64,000 nucleotides of DNA from an uncultured Sphaerochaeta sp. (GCF_963676285.1 NZ_OY781063.1:1488001-1552000), one strand, 5' to 3'; shown: positions 41,256 to 50,270, counted from the stretch's first letter. Made by a program: numbers and translations. The notes: a model not told the origin generated them from the letters alone.

Positions 41256-43265
41256 TTAGAGCTGGTCATATGAGAGGGCAAGTACCTGTTCTATAAAGAG
41301 TTTAGCGAGCAACGGATCAAACTGGGTCCCAGCGCATTTTTTAATCTCCTTTGCCGCGTCACCAGCGGAGACTGCCTTACGATAGGTTCTCTCACTGGTC
41401 ATTGCATCAAAAGCATCGGCAATGGCAATCATCCTGGATTGCAAAGGAATTGACTCCCCACGTATGGCCTTGGGATATCCAGTTCCATCAAAGTGCTCAT
41501 GATGGGCCAGCACATAGGGTGCCAATGCCTGCATATCCTCTACTGAGCTGAGAATACGGAAGCCAATCTCAGCATGTCGCTGCATCTCCTCCCATTCCAG
41601 AGGAGACAATTTCCCATCCTTGTTGAGGATATTTTCAGCAATAGCAATTTTCCCGATATCATGTAAAAGGCCTACCAGACGTAACTCATTACACGATCGC
41701 TCACTGAGACCAAAAGACCTTCCCAGCTGTTCACTGAGTTCACTGACTCGTCTTGAGTGCGCCTCTTCCCGCTTATTTTTCTCATGGAGGGTGTTGATGA
41801 TGGCATAAACAGCTTTTCCCTGCATCTGGGGACTATCGAGCAATTTCTGGGTGGCTAGGTGTTTCTCAGCCAACTTCACTGCCTCATTCAGGTCAAACGA
41901 GGCATCCTCCACAACATAAAGCCCAAAACTGATCGAAGGAGCAACAGCATCCATTACTCTGAATGTCGATACTTTCTCTGCCACATCCTCGAGATAGGGC
42001 TCACACTCCTTTGCTGAATATCCAGACAGTAAAAGTGCAAACTCATCGCCCCCTACCCTGAAAAGGTTTGGACAATCAGGGAAGGTTTCTCGCAAGAGGG
42101 TAGCGACCTGTTTAAGGATTCTGTTCCCTTGCTCCCGCCCAAAGGCCTCGTTGATGATTCGTAGCCGGTTCATATCAGCAAATGCCACACTCAAGGGTAG
42201 ATTCCCCTCGAGGGACATATTGCTGATAACCTGCTCGAACTCCATCCTGTCATATAAATCGGTGAGCGCATCATGGGTAGAAGCATAGAGAATTCTCTTC
42301 TCCGCCAGCTTTCGTTTGGTGATATCAACGGTCATGCAGAGACTGCTTACATCGACAAGATCCTCTTCAGCAAACACGCAAAGGGATAGATTGGCCCAGA
42401 TGGTTGCCCCATCCTTCTTCAGGAACCGCTTATCAAATGCAAAGGAATCCTCTTCCCCACTTAACATCTTCTGCGTAATCTGGTTACTCATCTGTACATC
42501 CTCAGGATGAGAGAATTCTGCCCACGTATGACCAAGCATCTCCTCTCTGGTATATCCCAAGATATCCAGATAGCTCTGGTTGATTCTCTGGATTTTCCCT
42601 GTCCTAAGATTGGTAAGGGACATCCCGATCGGTGCTTTTTCAAATATTGTCTTGAACTGTTGTTCGCTTTTTTTCAAGGCAGAAATATCGATCAAGCGGT
42701 AGGCTTGGTTGAAGAGAAGAAGACAGAGCAAGTAGGTTCCTATCGGATAAAAAACAAGAATGGGAAGTGTCATTTCCGAGAATACTTGTACTCGCACTGA
42801 CAAAGGCATGAGAAACATGCACAAAAGCATGATAAGGTGATCTAGCACACCCACAAGATAGAATTCGATATTGATATGACTACGTTTCTCGATCACCAAT
42901 GCATAACGGAAATGATGCCAAAGAACTCCAACAATCGTGCTGGTTATAATGGTCGCCAAACCAGCATAGACGCCACTTCCACCACTCAAAACCCTGAAGA
43001 CGGCCATCATGCCACTTCCGATAAGCGTCGGTGTCAATCCGAAAACCATACCGGAGACAACGATAAGGATGGACCTTGAGTCGAACACAACACCTTCTTC
43101 GAGAATGAACGGGTTAAGCATCACCAAGATACCTACCACACCAATAATGGCGCCTATTAGGATGTGGTAGGAGAAAATCTTTCTTGGGTCCTTGTATGGA
43201 TAGGTTGCAAAGAAGACACTGAGGGTAAGGAGCATGGCAATATTGAATAATACATTGACCATCAT
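41256..43265 (-). CDS. Membrane GGDEF/HD-GYP protein with LytS-type 5TM domain and PAS
   Basis: A 669-residue protein. The N-terminal 195 residues carry hydrophobic segments of the 5TMR-LYT type (SILIVVSGMVFGLTPTLIGSG, VYAGLATIITSTIVGVLW). A PAS domain follows (about 205-335, FEKAPIGMSLTN), then GGDEF (motif RVGGDEF near 407, no RxxD inhibition site) and a complete HD-GYP (HSRRVSEL, HDIGKI near 537, HHEHFDGTGYP near 597, IADAFDAM). It carries both synthesis and hydrolysis domains for c-di-GMP; net direction is unknown. The start at 43265 overlaps the upstream cyclase gene by ATGA. Confidence 0.9.
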   Translation of the reverse strand: MMVNVLFNIAMLLTLSVFFATYPYKDPRKIFSYHILIGAIIGVVGILVMLNPFILEEGVVFDSRSILIVVSGMVFGLTPTLIGSGMMAVFRVLSGGSGVYAGLATIITSTIVGVLWHHFRYALVIEKRSHINIEFYLVGVLDHLIMLLCMFLMPLSVRVQVFSEMTLPILVFYPIGTYLLCLLLFNQAYRLIDISALKKSEQQFKTIFEKAPIGMSLTNLRTGKIQRINQSYLDILGYTREEMLGHTWAEFSHPEDVQMSNQITQKMLSGEEDSFAFDKRFLKKDGATIWANLSLCVFAEEDLVDVSSLCMTVDITKRKLAEKRILYASTHDALTDLYDRMEFEQVISNMSLEGNLPLSVAFADMNRLRIINEAFGREQGNRILKQVATLLRETFPDCPNLFRVGGDEFALLLSGYSAKECEPYLEDVAEKVSTFRVMDAVAPSISFGLYVVEDASFDLNEAVKLAEKHLATQKLLDSPQMQGKAVYAIINTLHEKNKREEAHSRRVSELSEQLGRSFGLSERSCNELRLVGLLHDIGKIAIAENILNKDGKLSPLEWEEMQRHAEIGFRILSSVEDMQALAPYVLAHHEHFDGTGYPKAIRGESIPLQSRMIAIADAFDAMTSERTYRKAVSAGDAAKEIKKCAGTQFDPLLAKLFIEQVLALSYDQL

Positions 43266-44215
43266 GAATCCCTCATTGAGGGGGTAAAGAGACACACGTG
43301 GTTTCTTCCCGACTCTTTTGCTTTATACAAGGCAATATCCGCTTTGCTGATCAGGGAGGAGGAAGCCAGATCAGGGCCTTCTACCCGAGCAACACCAATT
43401 GAGATATGAATATTCAATGCAAGATCCTGGAAGAAGAATGCCTCTGAAGCCACCCTCATTCTCAGCTCTTCAGCGATTTGTACTGCCTCTTCATCACTCT
43501 TGTTTGTCACCGCGATGACAAACTCATCTCCACCGTATCGCGCAATTGCCTTGCTGTGCTTGATAACCTCTTTGGCACGGACTGCAAACTCCTGAAGCAC
43601 TGCGTCCCCTGCCAGGTGACCATGGGTGTCATTGATCTCCTTGAAGTGGTCGATATCACAGATAAGGATGTGAGCTTTCCCCGCTTCCTGCAAATGCAGG
43701 GAAACACGTTGAAGGAAGTATCGACGATTATACAATCCGGTAAGGGGGTCCACATTGGAAAGATCCCTGAGTTGTTTATGGAGGTTCCTTCTCTCGGTGA
43801 TGTTGATGATCATCACGGTCACTGCCCGCTGTCCTTGATACGGTTTCTCCAACGGGTACATACGGGCCTCAAACCATTGATTTCCCCCTGGTCCATTCTT
43901 GGTGGTCAAGGTTACATCCTCGGTTTCCAGTTGGTAGTCGAAGGAGTTGAGCATCCCTGATTCTAGGGTATGGTGTACTTGGTCCATGAAAAAGTCAGCA
44001 AAATCCTTGGGCATAAAAGAGTAGATGTTCTTTCCCTTGAGGGGAAGTCCATCATCATAGAGCGAGCGTTCAGTTCCTCCGAGTACCTCAAGGTAGGTCC
44101 CATCCTCCCCTACCACAATGAAAGGGTCTGGAATGGTGTTGAACAGCGACCTTGAGATGTCATCAAGAAGAGGAGTACTCTCTCCATGTTTCGCCTTCGT
44201 TTTCATACTTCTCAT
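43262..44215 (-). CDS. PAS-GGDEF diguanylate cyclase
   Basis: A soluble 317-residue protein. The PAS domain is at about 20-145 (FNTIPDPFIVVGEDGTYLEV) and the GGDEF domain at about 150-315 with the motif RYGGDEF near 230. The RxxD product-inhibition site is absent (KHSK). The upstream part of the frame beyond the MRSMKTK start is unlikely to be translated; ATG 44206 is an alternative start. Its end overlaps the membrane GGDEF/HD-GYP gene by ATGA, so the two are made together and probably work on a common c-di-GMP pool. Confidence 0.88.
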   Translation of the reverse strand: MRSMKTKAKHGESTPLLDDISRSLFNTIPDPFIVVGEDGTYLEVLGGTERSLYDDGLPLKGKNIYSFMPKDFADFFMDQVHHTLESGMLNSFDYQLETEDVTLTTKNGPGGNQWFEARMYPLEKPYQGQRAVTVMIINITERRNLHKQLRDLSNVDPLTGLYNRRYFLQRVSLHLQEAGKAHILICDIDHFKEINDTHGHLAGDAVLQEFAVRAKEVIKHSKAIARYGGDEFVIAVTNKSDEEAVQIAEELRMRVASEAFFFQDLALNIHISIGVARVEGPDLASSSLISKADIALYKAKESGRNHVCLFTPSMRDS

Positions 44216-44294
44216 GGTAGTGTGCAAAGGGAAGGAATTCAATTGGCTTGTACGATAATTTGCATGAAAGAAGACAAAGAATAGATTACAAAGG

Positions 44295-44326
44295 GGGGGC
44301 TTCCCGACACAACTCAGAAAGCCCCC
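44295..44326 (-). terminator. Terminator of glnN
   Basis: GGGGGCTT and AAGCCCCC form a perfect eight-bp stem with a 16-base loop, 22 bases beyond the glnN stop codon. A T-rich stretch follows on the minus strand. Confidence 0.65.
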
Positions 44327-44347
44327 AGAGCGAAGCAACACAACGTA

Positions 44348-46441
44348 TTACACTGAATACAGAAGTGACTCGTAGGTAGGAATCGGCCAATACTGCTGGT
44401 CGGTGAGGAGCTCGGCAGTATCACACAAGGAACGTACCTGTGCCATCTGGGAGAGGACCGTATCATGATAGAAGTGGCTTTCACTGCTGATATCTTCTAC
44501 CATCCTCGCTTCCAGTAGCTGCTGCTCCAACAGTGATACTTCCTTATCCAAACCATCGGCAAGATTGCTCAGCTCAGTGATCAACCCAGCCTCATAAGAA
44601 AGGGAGAGGGAGGAGACTGCTGCTTTCTTATCCAGGAAGCTCTTTGCCAGCGTTCCGCTGAATGCGCTCAAGGCTGGGAGTACTTGCTTTCTCATCAAAT
44701 CGACAAGCGTAAGTGCTTCGATATTGATCGTCTTACAGTAGTTTTCCAGGACGATTTCATATCGGCTATGCATCTCCGAGGAGGAGAGCACCCCAAATTT
44801 CTCAAAGAGCGCAATGTTCTTCGCATGGATGAAGGTTGGAAGGGCCTCAGGGGTACTAACCAGATTCAACAATCCCCGCTTCTTTGCCTCTTCAACCCAT
44901 TCAGGTGCATAGTTGTTGCCATTGAAGACAATTCTTCGGTGCTTGCTGTAGGTCTCTTTCACCAATGCAGAGAGGTCGCAGGCAAAATCCTTGGCCTTCT
45001 CCAACTGGTCGGCAAACCGGGAGAGCTGCTCTGCAATAATCGTATTGAGGACAAAGTTGGGCCCGGAGACCGAGAACGAAGAACCAAGCATACGGAACTC
45101 AAACTTATTGCCGGTAAAGGCAAATGGACTGGTACGGTTTCGGTCGGTGGTATCCTTTGGAAAAGGTGGAAGGAGATTTACCCCAAGGAGCATGGAGGAT
45201 CTCTCCTTATTCGGGCAATCAGTTCCATCAGCAAGGGAGTCGAGGATCTCAGTCAGTTCCTCGCCGAGGAACATGCTGACAATGGCCGGAGGGGCTTCGT
45301 TTGCACCTAGGCGGTGATCATTCCCTGCACTTGCTACCGAAACTCGAAGCAGGTCCTGGTACTCATCCACAGCCGCGATTACCGCGACAAGGAAGAGAAG
45401 GAACTGTGCATTGTCCTTGGGATTGTCTCCCGGTTCCAGAAGATTCAGTCCCGTATCGGTCGAAATTGACCAGTTGTTGTGCTTCCCTGAACCATTCACC
45501 CCGGCAAACGGCTTCTCGTGTAGCAAGCAAACAAGACCATGCTTGTCGGCAATCTTCTTCATCATCTCCATGGTCAGCTGGTTCTGGTCGACGGCAAGGT
45601 TGCTTGTGGTAAAGACTGGGGCAAGCTCATGCTGGCTGGGAGCGACCTCGTTATGCTCGGTCTTTGCGAATATACCAAGCTTCCAAAGCTCCTCATCCAG
45701 TTCCTGCATGAAGGCAGAGACACGACTCTTGAGATTGCCGAAGTAGTGGTCCTCCAACTCCTGTCCCTTGGGAGGGCGTGCCCCAACAAGGGTACGACCA
45801 GTGTGGATCAAGTCCTTTCGCTTCAGGTAGAGATCTTTATCTACCAGGAAGTACTCCTGCTCTGGACCTACGGTGGTCACCACACGCTTCACATCACTTC
45901 GTCCAAAAAGCTTCAAGATCCTGATGGCCTCACGACTTATGACTTCCATCGAACGGAGTAAGGGAGTCTTCTTATCCAACACTTCGCCGCTGTAGGAGCA
46001 GAATGCAGTAGGAATACAGAGTGTATTCTCTTTGATGAAGGCATAGCTGGAAGGATCCCAGGCGGTATACCCACGCGCCTCAAAGGTTGCCCTAAGGCCA
46101 CCGGAAGGAAATGAGGATGCATCGGGTTCTCCCTTGATCAACTCTTTTCCACTGAACTCCATAAGGGCAGACCCTTCTGAGGAAGGAACCAAAAAACTCT
46201 CATGCTTCTCTGCGGTGATACTGGTCATGGGCTGGAACCAGTGACAGTAATGGGTGGCCCCTTCTGCCATAGCCCATTCCTTCATGGCATGGGCAACCTG
46301 GTTGGCAATCTCCAGATTCAGTTCCTTTCCAACCCTGATGGTCTCTTTCAGCTGCCGGTAGGTGTCCTTGGATAGATATTCCCTCATCTTTCCGTCTCCA
46401 AACACCATACTCCCAAAATACTGATCTGCTCGCTCTTTCAT
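44348..46441 (-). CDS. glnN: Glutamine synthetase type III
   Basis: A 697-residue GlnN-type glutamine synthetase, far longer than GlnA. Motifs include FQPMTSITAEKHESFL, TVGPEQEYFLVDKDLY (the glutamate metal site), NEVAPSQHELAPVF, VNGSGKHNNWSI and RLGANEAPPAI. It condenses glutamate and ammonia with ATP. The ATG at 46441 has GGAGGA; the longer frame would read through the leader. A strong attenuator with an overlapping hexaloop hairpin lies in the leader, about 120 bases before the start. A second, GlnA-type synthetase is encoded 6 kb to the right. Confidence 0.95.
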   Translation of the reverse strand: MKERADQYFGSMVFGDGKMREYLSKDTYRQLKETIRVGKELNLEIANQVAHAMKEWAMAEGATHYCHWFQPMTSITAEKHESFLVPSSEGSALMEFSGKELIKGEPDASSFPSGGLRATFEARGYTAWDPSSYAFIKENTLCIPTAFCSYSGEVLDKKTPLLRSMEVISREAIRILKLFGRSDVKRVVTTVGPEQEYFLVDKDLYLKRKDLIHTGRTLVGARPPKGQELEDHYFGNLKSRVSAFMQELDEELWKLGIFAKTEHNEVAPSQHELAPVFTTSNLAVDQNQLTMEMMKKIADKHGLVCLLHEKPFAGVNGSGKHNNWSISTDTGLNLLEPGDNPKDNAQFLLFLVAVIAAVDEYQDLLRVSVASAGNDHRLGANEAPPAIVSMFLGEELTEILDSLADGTDCPNKERSSMLLGVNLLPPFPKDTTDRNRTSPFAFTGNKFEFRMLGSSFSVSGPNFVLNTIIAEQLSRFADQLEKAKDFACDLSALVKETYSKHRRIVFNGNNYAPEWVEEAKKRGLLNLVSTPEALPTFIHAKNIALFEKFGVLSSSEMHSRYEIVLENYCKTINIEALTLVDLMRKQVLPALSAFSGTLAKSFLDKKAAVSSLSLSYEAGLITELSNLADGLDKEVSLLEQQLLEARMVEDISSESHFYHDTVLSQMAQVRSLCDTAELLTDQQYWPIPTYESLLYSV

Positions 46442-46562
46442 ACGGTTCCTCCAACTCTGAAATTCACAAACGGGGTCTTCGGCGGCCAGGGCGCTTTGCC
46501 TGAGACATCGCCCCGACTGCCCACTTGCCCCAATCCGACAAGAATCCTTCTGCCGGAAACGC

Positions 46563-46602
46563 AAAAAAGGCGCTGTAGCCCAAACTGGACCACAGCGCCT
46601 TT
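46563..46602 (-). terminator. Attenuator in the glnN leader
   Basis: On the minus strand AAAGGCGCTGT pairs perfectly with ACAGCGCCTTT, with inner GTCC/GGGC pairing, followed by six T. It stands between a near-consensus promoter and glnN, so it ends transcription before the gene unless prevented from folding. Confidence 0.88.
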
Positions 46603-46606
46603 GCTG
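46593..46606 (-). promoter_or_regulatory. ANTAR-type hexaloop hairpin in the glnN leader
   Basis: On the minus strand CAGC-AAAGGC-GCTG forms a four-bp stem with a six-base loop (A1, G4). The loop plus 3' arm is also the 5' arm of the attenuator, so the folds are mutually exclusive. The loop is identical to that of the glutamate synthase leader, while the stem sequence differs. Confidence 0.7.
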
Positions 46607-46615
46607 ATGTTTCCT

Positions 46616-46643
46616 TTTACACCAGAGTCACCACTTCTGTCAA
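46616..46643 (-). promoter_or_regulatory. glnN promoter
   Basis: On the minus strand TTGACA (46638-46643) is followed after 16 bases by TGTAAA (46616-46621). The predicted start point is only a few bases before the hexaloop hairpin. Confidence 0.55.
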
Positions 46644-46719
46644 TCAGTGCATCTTGGTTTCCTTCATTTCACAGCAACTCATGGGATACCATATCTTGCT
46701 CTGATGAAATTTATAGCAC

Positions 46720-47340
46720 CTATCGATGATAGAGAAAGGTCTGCATACCCATGTCTTGGGCAGCCTTGATATTGGGCTCTGAATCATCAATGAACAGAAT
46801 GTGTCGGGGAGGTGTTTGTACAAGATCAATGGTGTGACGAAAGATTGGCTGTTCGGGCTTATTTTTGCCCAGAATTCCAGAGATGACAAATTGGTCGAAG
46901 CATGCCTCTGCCCAGTACGCACCGTGTACCAGATGCTCATAGGTCTCTAAGGCCATATTTGATACCAGCACTGTCTTGATCCCACTTCTACGCATATCAT
47001 ATACCCACTTCACCATCCTAGGCCGCACATGTGAAAAACCCAGTATGTCTATGGTAATGAGCAATTCCAAGGTCTCTTCATCATCCCCTAGTGGACTGCG
47101 ACAATCAATCAACACCTGATGAAAGTAGGAATATGCGTCATACTCACCTGAATCGAGCTTATCACGCTTTTCCCAGTAAGGAATTTCAAATACTGCTAGT
47201 GGCACCTGAGCAATATCTGATAGAAGCCCTAGGGTATCCCTATCAATGAAGTCACTCATGACTCCCCCAAAATCGACGGCAAGCGCTTTTACCTGCATTG
47301 CAGGCAAATCCAATTGGACTAACTCATCTATGGTTCCCAT
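46720..47340 (-). CDS. HAD-superfamily hydrolase
   Basis: A 206-residue haloacid-dehalogenase-fold protein of the YihX-like group. Motif I is AVDFGGVMSDF, motif II VLVSNMALETY, motif III the lysine in GKNKPEQPIF, and motif IV ILFIDDSEPNIKAA. It is likely a phosphatase for a sugar phosphate or nucleotide. It lies between glnN and the glutamate synthase operon but divergent from the latter, with no clear functional link. The start at 47340 has AGGGGA upstream. Confidence 0.85.
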   Translation of the reverse strand: MGTIDELVQLDLPAMQVKALAVDFGGVMSDFIDRDTLGLLSDIAQVPLAVFEIPYWEKRDKLDSGEYDAYSYFHQVLIDCRSPLGDDEETLELLITIDILGFSHVRPRMVKWVYDMRRSGIKTVLVSNMALETYEHLVHGAYWAEACFDQFVISGILGKNKPEQPIFRHTIDLVQTPPRHILFIDDSEPNIKAAQDMGMQTFLYHR

Positions 47341-47520
47341 CGTTATCCCCTTCTTTCAACGATTCTGCTCGAGTTTCATGGTATTGAACGTCTTCCCTGC
47401 ATGCCTACTCACAGTATATTCTGCATGCAGTAGATGTTGAAATTGTACCATTTGCATTCTTGCTATGTTATGTAACATTAAACACTTATTTACAAAAAAA
47501 TCTTCCAATCACCTCCCCTC

Positions 47521-47549
47521 GTGACAAACAAATGCATTTTCGCTATGAT
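47521..47549 (+). promoter_or_regulatory. Promoter of the glutamate synthase operon
   Basis: GTGACA (47521-47526) and TATGAT (47544-47549) are 17 bases apart, each one base from consensus. Transcription would start about 10 bases before the hexaloop hairpin. The rest of the divergent spacer from 47341 is AT-rich without another clear element. Confidence 0.6.
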
Positions 47550-47563
47550 AAGGCATATTCAAT

Positions 47564-47579
47564 TGGACAAAGGCGTCCA
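47564..47579 (+). promoter_or_regulatory. ANTAR-type hexaloop hairpin in the glutamate synthase leader
   Basis: TGGAC-AAAGGC-GTCCA is a five-bp stem with a six-base loop (A1, G4). The loop and 3' arm form the 5' arm of the attenuator that follows. An upstream stem TATG-ATAAGG-CATA (47544-47557) could be the first of a two-hairpin ANTAR target, but it overlaps the -10 hexamer. Confidence 0.7.
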
Positions 47580-47627
47580 TCAGAGGTACCTCGCATGCGT
47601 GAGGTGTCTGTGATGGGCGCCTTTTTT
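47569..47627 (+). terminator. Attenuator in the glutamate synthase leader
   Basis: A 14-bp stem (47569-47582 with 47611-47624, one G-U pair) encloses a small inner hairpin and is followed by six T at 47622-47627. It lies 20 bases before the first start codon of the operon and so must be read through for expression. Confidence 0.9.
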
Positions 47628-47647
47628 CGTATCCAAGGAGACGCCCT

Positions 47648-48796
47648 ATGAACGGCTACCATCACACAACACCTTTGGAAGGAGAAGTCCGCATTCCCAG
47701 TGGTTGTGCCATCAGTGGCATCATATCACGGAGTGGAAAACGATTTTCCGGACGAGAAGCCATCTCCTCCATCGCTGTCATGCACGACCGCTCGAACGGA
47801 CTGGGAGGGGGGTTTGCCGGCTATGGCATCTACCCTGAATATGCTGACTTCTATGCGCTGCATGTCTTCTACTACTCAAGTGAGGCAAAACGAAGTTGTG
47901 AGGAGTTCCTTGAAGAACACTTCGATTTGATCAACCTCTCCAAGATTCCTACCACTAAACAGCACGCAATCACTGACGAGCCGCTTATCTGGCGCTACTT
48001 CGTCACCCCGCTTCCCACCAAACTTGCCTCCAGCCAGTTGGATGAGAAAGAGTATACCGCTCGGTGTGTGATCAAGGTGAACAAGGAGATTGACGGAGCC
48101 TATGTCTTTTCATCAGGAAAGAACATGGGTGTCTTCAAGGCTGTGGGCTACCCTGAAGATGTTGGGGAGTTCTATCGCCTTGATGACTACGAAGGATATA
48201 GTTGGACGGTACACGGTCGTTATCCGACCAATACACCCGGTTGGTGGGGAGGGGCACACCCATTCAGTCTGCTGGACTACAGCGTAGTACATAATGGGGA
48301 AATATCGAGCTATGACGCAAACAGGCGTTTCATTGAGATGTTCGGCTACGCCTGTACACTGATGACCGACACCGAGGTCATCACCTATATGATCGACTAC
48401 CTCCACAGAAAACAAGGCTTGAGTTTTGCAGAGGTAGCCAATGTCATTGCAGCTCCCTTCTGGTCGACCATTGAAGGGAAATCCCAGGAAGAGAGAGAGG
48501 TATTCACCTATTTGAGAAACACCTTTGCAAGCATGCTTATCACCGGTCCGTTCTCCATCATCCTTGGCTTCAGCGGAGGATTGATGGCACTCAACGACCG
48601 GCTCAAACTCAGGAGCCTTGTGGCTGCAGAGAAAGACGACCGCGTCTACCTGGCAAGCGAGGAAGCAGCCATCAGGGTCATCTGCCCTGAACCCGACCGG
48701 CTTTGGTACCCAAGCGGAGGAAAGCCGGTCATCGTCACCCTGGATAGCCAGCAAGGAGGGCAAGATGGGCATCAACTACCTGTATCCGGACTTTGA
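47648..48796 (+). CDS. Glutamate synthase, glutaminase (class II amidotransferase) subunit
   Basis: A 382-residue stand-alone glutaminase domain of a split glutamate synthase. The nucleophile region is IPSGCAISGIISRSG, with C20 as the expected active-site cysteine. The glutamine-site segments TVHGRYPTNTPGWWGGAHPF and VVHNGEISSYDANRRFIE are clear. C20 must become N-terminal, so a 19-residue leader has to be removed, as in other glutamate synthases. It supplies ammonia from glutamine to the FMN subunit. AAGGAG lies seven bases before the ATG. It is the first gene of an eight-gene operon ending with pyrG. Confidence 0.9.
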   Translation: MNGYHHTTPLEGEVRIPSGCAISGIISRSGKRFSGREAISSIAVMHDRSNGLGGGFAGYGIYPEYADFYALHVFYYSSEAKRSCEEFLEEHFDLINLSKIPTTKQHAITDEPLIWRYFVTPLPTKLASSQLDEKEYTARCVIKVNKEIDGAYVFSSGKNMGVFKAVGYPEDVGEFYRLDDYEGYSWTVHGRYPTNTPGWWGGAHPFSLLDYSVVHNGEISSYDANRRFIEMFGYACTLMTDTEVITYMIDYLHRKQGLSFAEVANVIAAPFWSTIEGKSQEEREVFTYLRNTFASMLITGPFSIILGFSGGLMALNDRLKLRSLVAAEKDDRVYLASEEAAIRVICPEPDRLWYPSGGKPVIVTLDSQQGGQDGHQLPVSGL

Positions 48797-50270
48797 AGTA
48801 GTAAGAAACCAAGATAGATGTATCACCTGTAGGGTATGCGAAAGGCAATGTGCAAATGAGGTCCACTCATTTGATGAAGCAACTGGCCGAATGAGAGCAG
48901 ATGAGAGCAAGTGCGTCAACTGTCATCGCTGTGTATCCCTCTGCCCTACCCATGCACTGAAAATTGTTAAGACTGACCATATCTTTAAGGAAAATGCAAA
49001 CTGGAAGGGAGAGGTCATCCAGGATATCTATCGGCAGGCAGAGAGTGGAGGAGTCCTGCTAGCTTCGATGGGAACTCCCAAGGATTATCCCGTCTACTGG
49101 GACAAGATGCTGGTCAACGCAAGTCAGGTAACCAACCCCTCCATTGACCCACTGAGAGAGCCAATGGAGACCAGGACTTATCTTGGACAGAAAGCATCGG
49201 CTGTAGCCAGGGATGAGAAGGGAAGGATCATCACCAAGACCGCTCCCCAGTTGAAACTGGAAATCCCGGTCATGTTTAGTGCCATGTCCTATGGTTCCAT
49301 CTCCTATAATGCCCATAAGTCCCTTGCACTTGCAGCACAAGCACTCGGAATCTACTACAACACCGGGGAAGGTGGACTCCATGAGGACTTCTACCAGTAT
49401 GGGAAGAACACCATCGTCCAGGTAGCAAGCGGAAGATTTGGGGTACATCCCGGCTACTTGAATGCAGGTGCTGCCATTGAGATCAAGATGGGGCAAGGGG
49501 CAAAACCCGGTATCGGGGGACACCTGCCCGGCTCCAAGATTGGGGAGGATATTTCCAAGACCCGCATGATTCCGCTCCACAGTGATGCGATCAGCCCGGC
49601 ACCCCACCATGACATCTACTCCATCGAAGACCTCCGCCAGCTGGTCTTTGCACTCAAGGAAGCGACTGCCTATACCAAACCGGTTATCGTAAAAGTGGCA
49701 GCCGTTCACAACATCAGTGCAATCGCCAGCGGGATTGCACGCAGCGGTGCAGACGTTATCGCAATCGATGGGTTCAGAGGAGGAACGGGAGCAGCCCCAG
49801 CAAGGACCAGGGACAATGTTGGCATACCCATCGAATTGGCCTTGGCAAGCGTTGATGAGCGGCTTCGCCAAGAAGGAATACGCGGTAATGTCAGTCTTGT
49901 GGTAGGTGGCTCGATCCGTAGCAGCAGTGATGTCCTGAAGGCCATCGCACTCGGTGCTGATGCAGTCTATGTGGCCACCAGTGCCCTGATAGCCCTTGGT
50001 TGCCACCTCTGCCGGACCTGTCATAGCGGAAAATGCAACTGGGGAATAGCCACCCAGAACCCTGAGCTGGTCAAACGACTCAATCCAGAGATTGGGAGTG
50101 AACGATTGGTAAATCTTATCACAGCATGGAACCACGAGCTCAAGGAGATGATGGGAGGGATGGGGATCAACTCCATCGAGGCGCTCAGAGGAAACCGGTT
50201 GATGCTCAGAGGCATTGGCTTGAACGAAACAGAGCTGCAAATCCTCGGCATCAAGCATGCCGGCGCATAG
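48765..50270 (+). CDS. gltB: Glutamate synthase, FMN/iron-sulphur synthase subunit
   Basis: A 501-residue archaeal/ferredoxin-type glutamate synthase core. An N-terminal pair of 4Fe-4S motifs (C19-C29 in CITCRVCERQCANEV and C50-C60 in CVNCHRCVSLCP) is followed by the FMN barrel (FSAMSYGSISYNAHKSLALA, IDGFRGGTGAAPARTRD). The 3Fe-4S cysteines are in CHLCRTCHSGKCNWG near 412. It combines 2-oxoglutarate with ammonia to give glutamate. The ATG at 48765 has GGAGGG four bases upstream and lies inside the end of the preceding gene (32-base overlap). Confidence 0.93.
   Translation: MGINYLYPDFEVVRNQDRCITCRVCERQCANEVHSFDEATGRMRADESKCVNCHRCVSLCPTHALKIVKTDHIFKENANWKGEVIQDIYRQAESGGVLLASMGTPKDYPVYWDKMLVNASQVTNPSIDPLREPMETRTYLGQKASAVARDEKGRIITKTAPQLKLEIPVMFSAMSYGSISYNAHKSLALAAQALGIYYNTGEGGLHEDFYQYGKNTIVQVASGRFGVHPGYLNAGAAIEIKMGQGAKPGIGGHLPGSKIGEDISKTRMIPLHSDAISPAPHHDIYSIEDLRQLVFALKEATAYTKPVIVKVAAVHNISAIASGIARSGADVIAIDGFRGGTGAAPARTRDNVGIPIELALASVDERLRQEGIRGNVSLVVGGSIRSSSDVLKAIALGADAVYVATSALIALGCHLCRTCHSGKCNWGIATQNPELVKRLNPEIGSERLVNLITAWNHELKEMMGGMGINSIEALRGNRLMLRGIGLNETELQILGIKHAGA

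Noticed and set aside
47544..47557. TATG-ATAAGG-CATA as the first hairpin of a two-hairpin ANTAR target
   Set aside because: It overlaps the best -10 hexamer, has A rather than G at loop position 4, and has no equivalent in the glnN or asnB leaders. Left open rather than claimed.
49059..50258. A 399-codon minus-strand frame
   Set aside because: Fully antisense to the FMN subunit of glutamate synthase, which has clear motifs and operon context.
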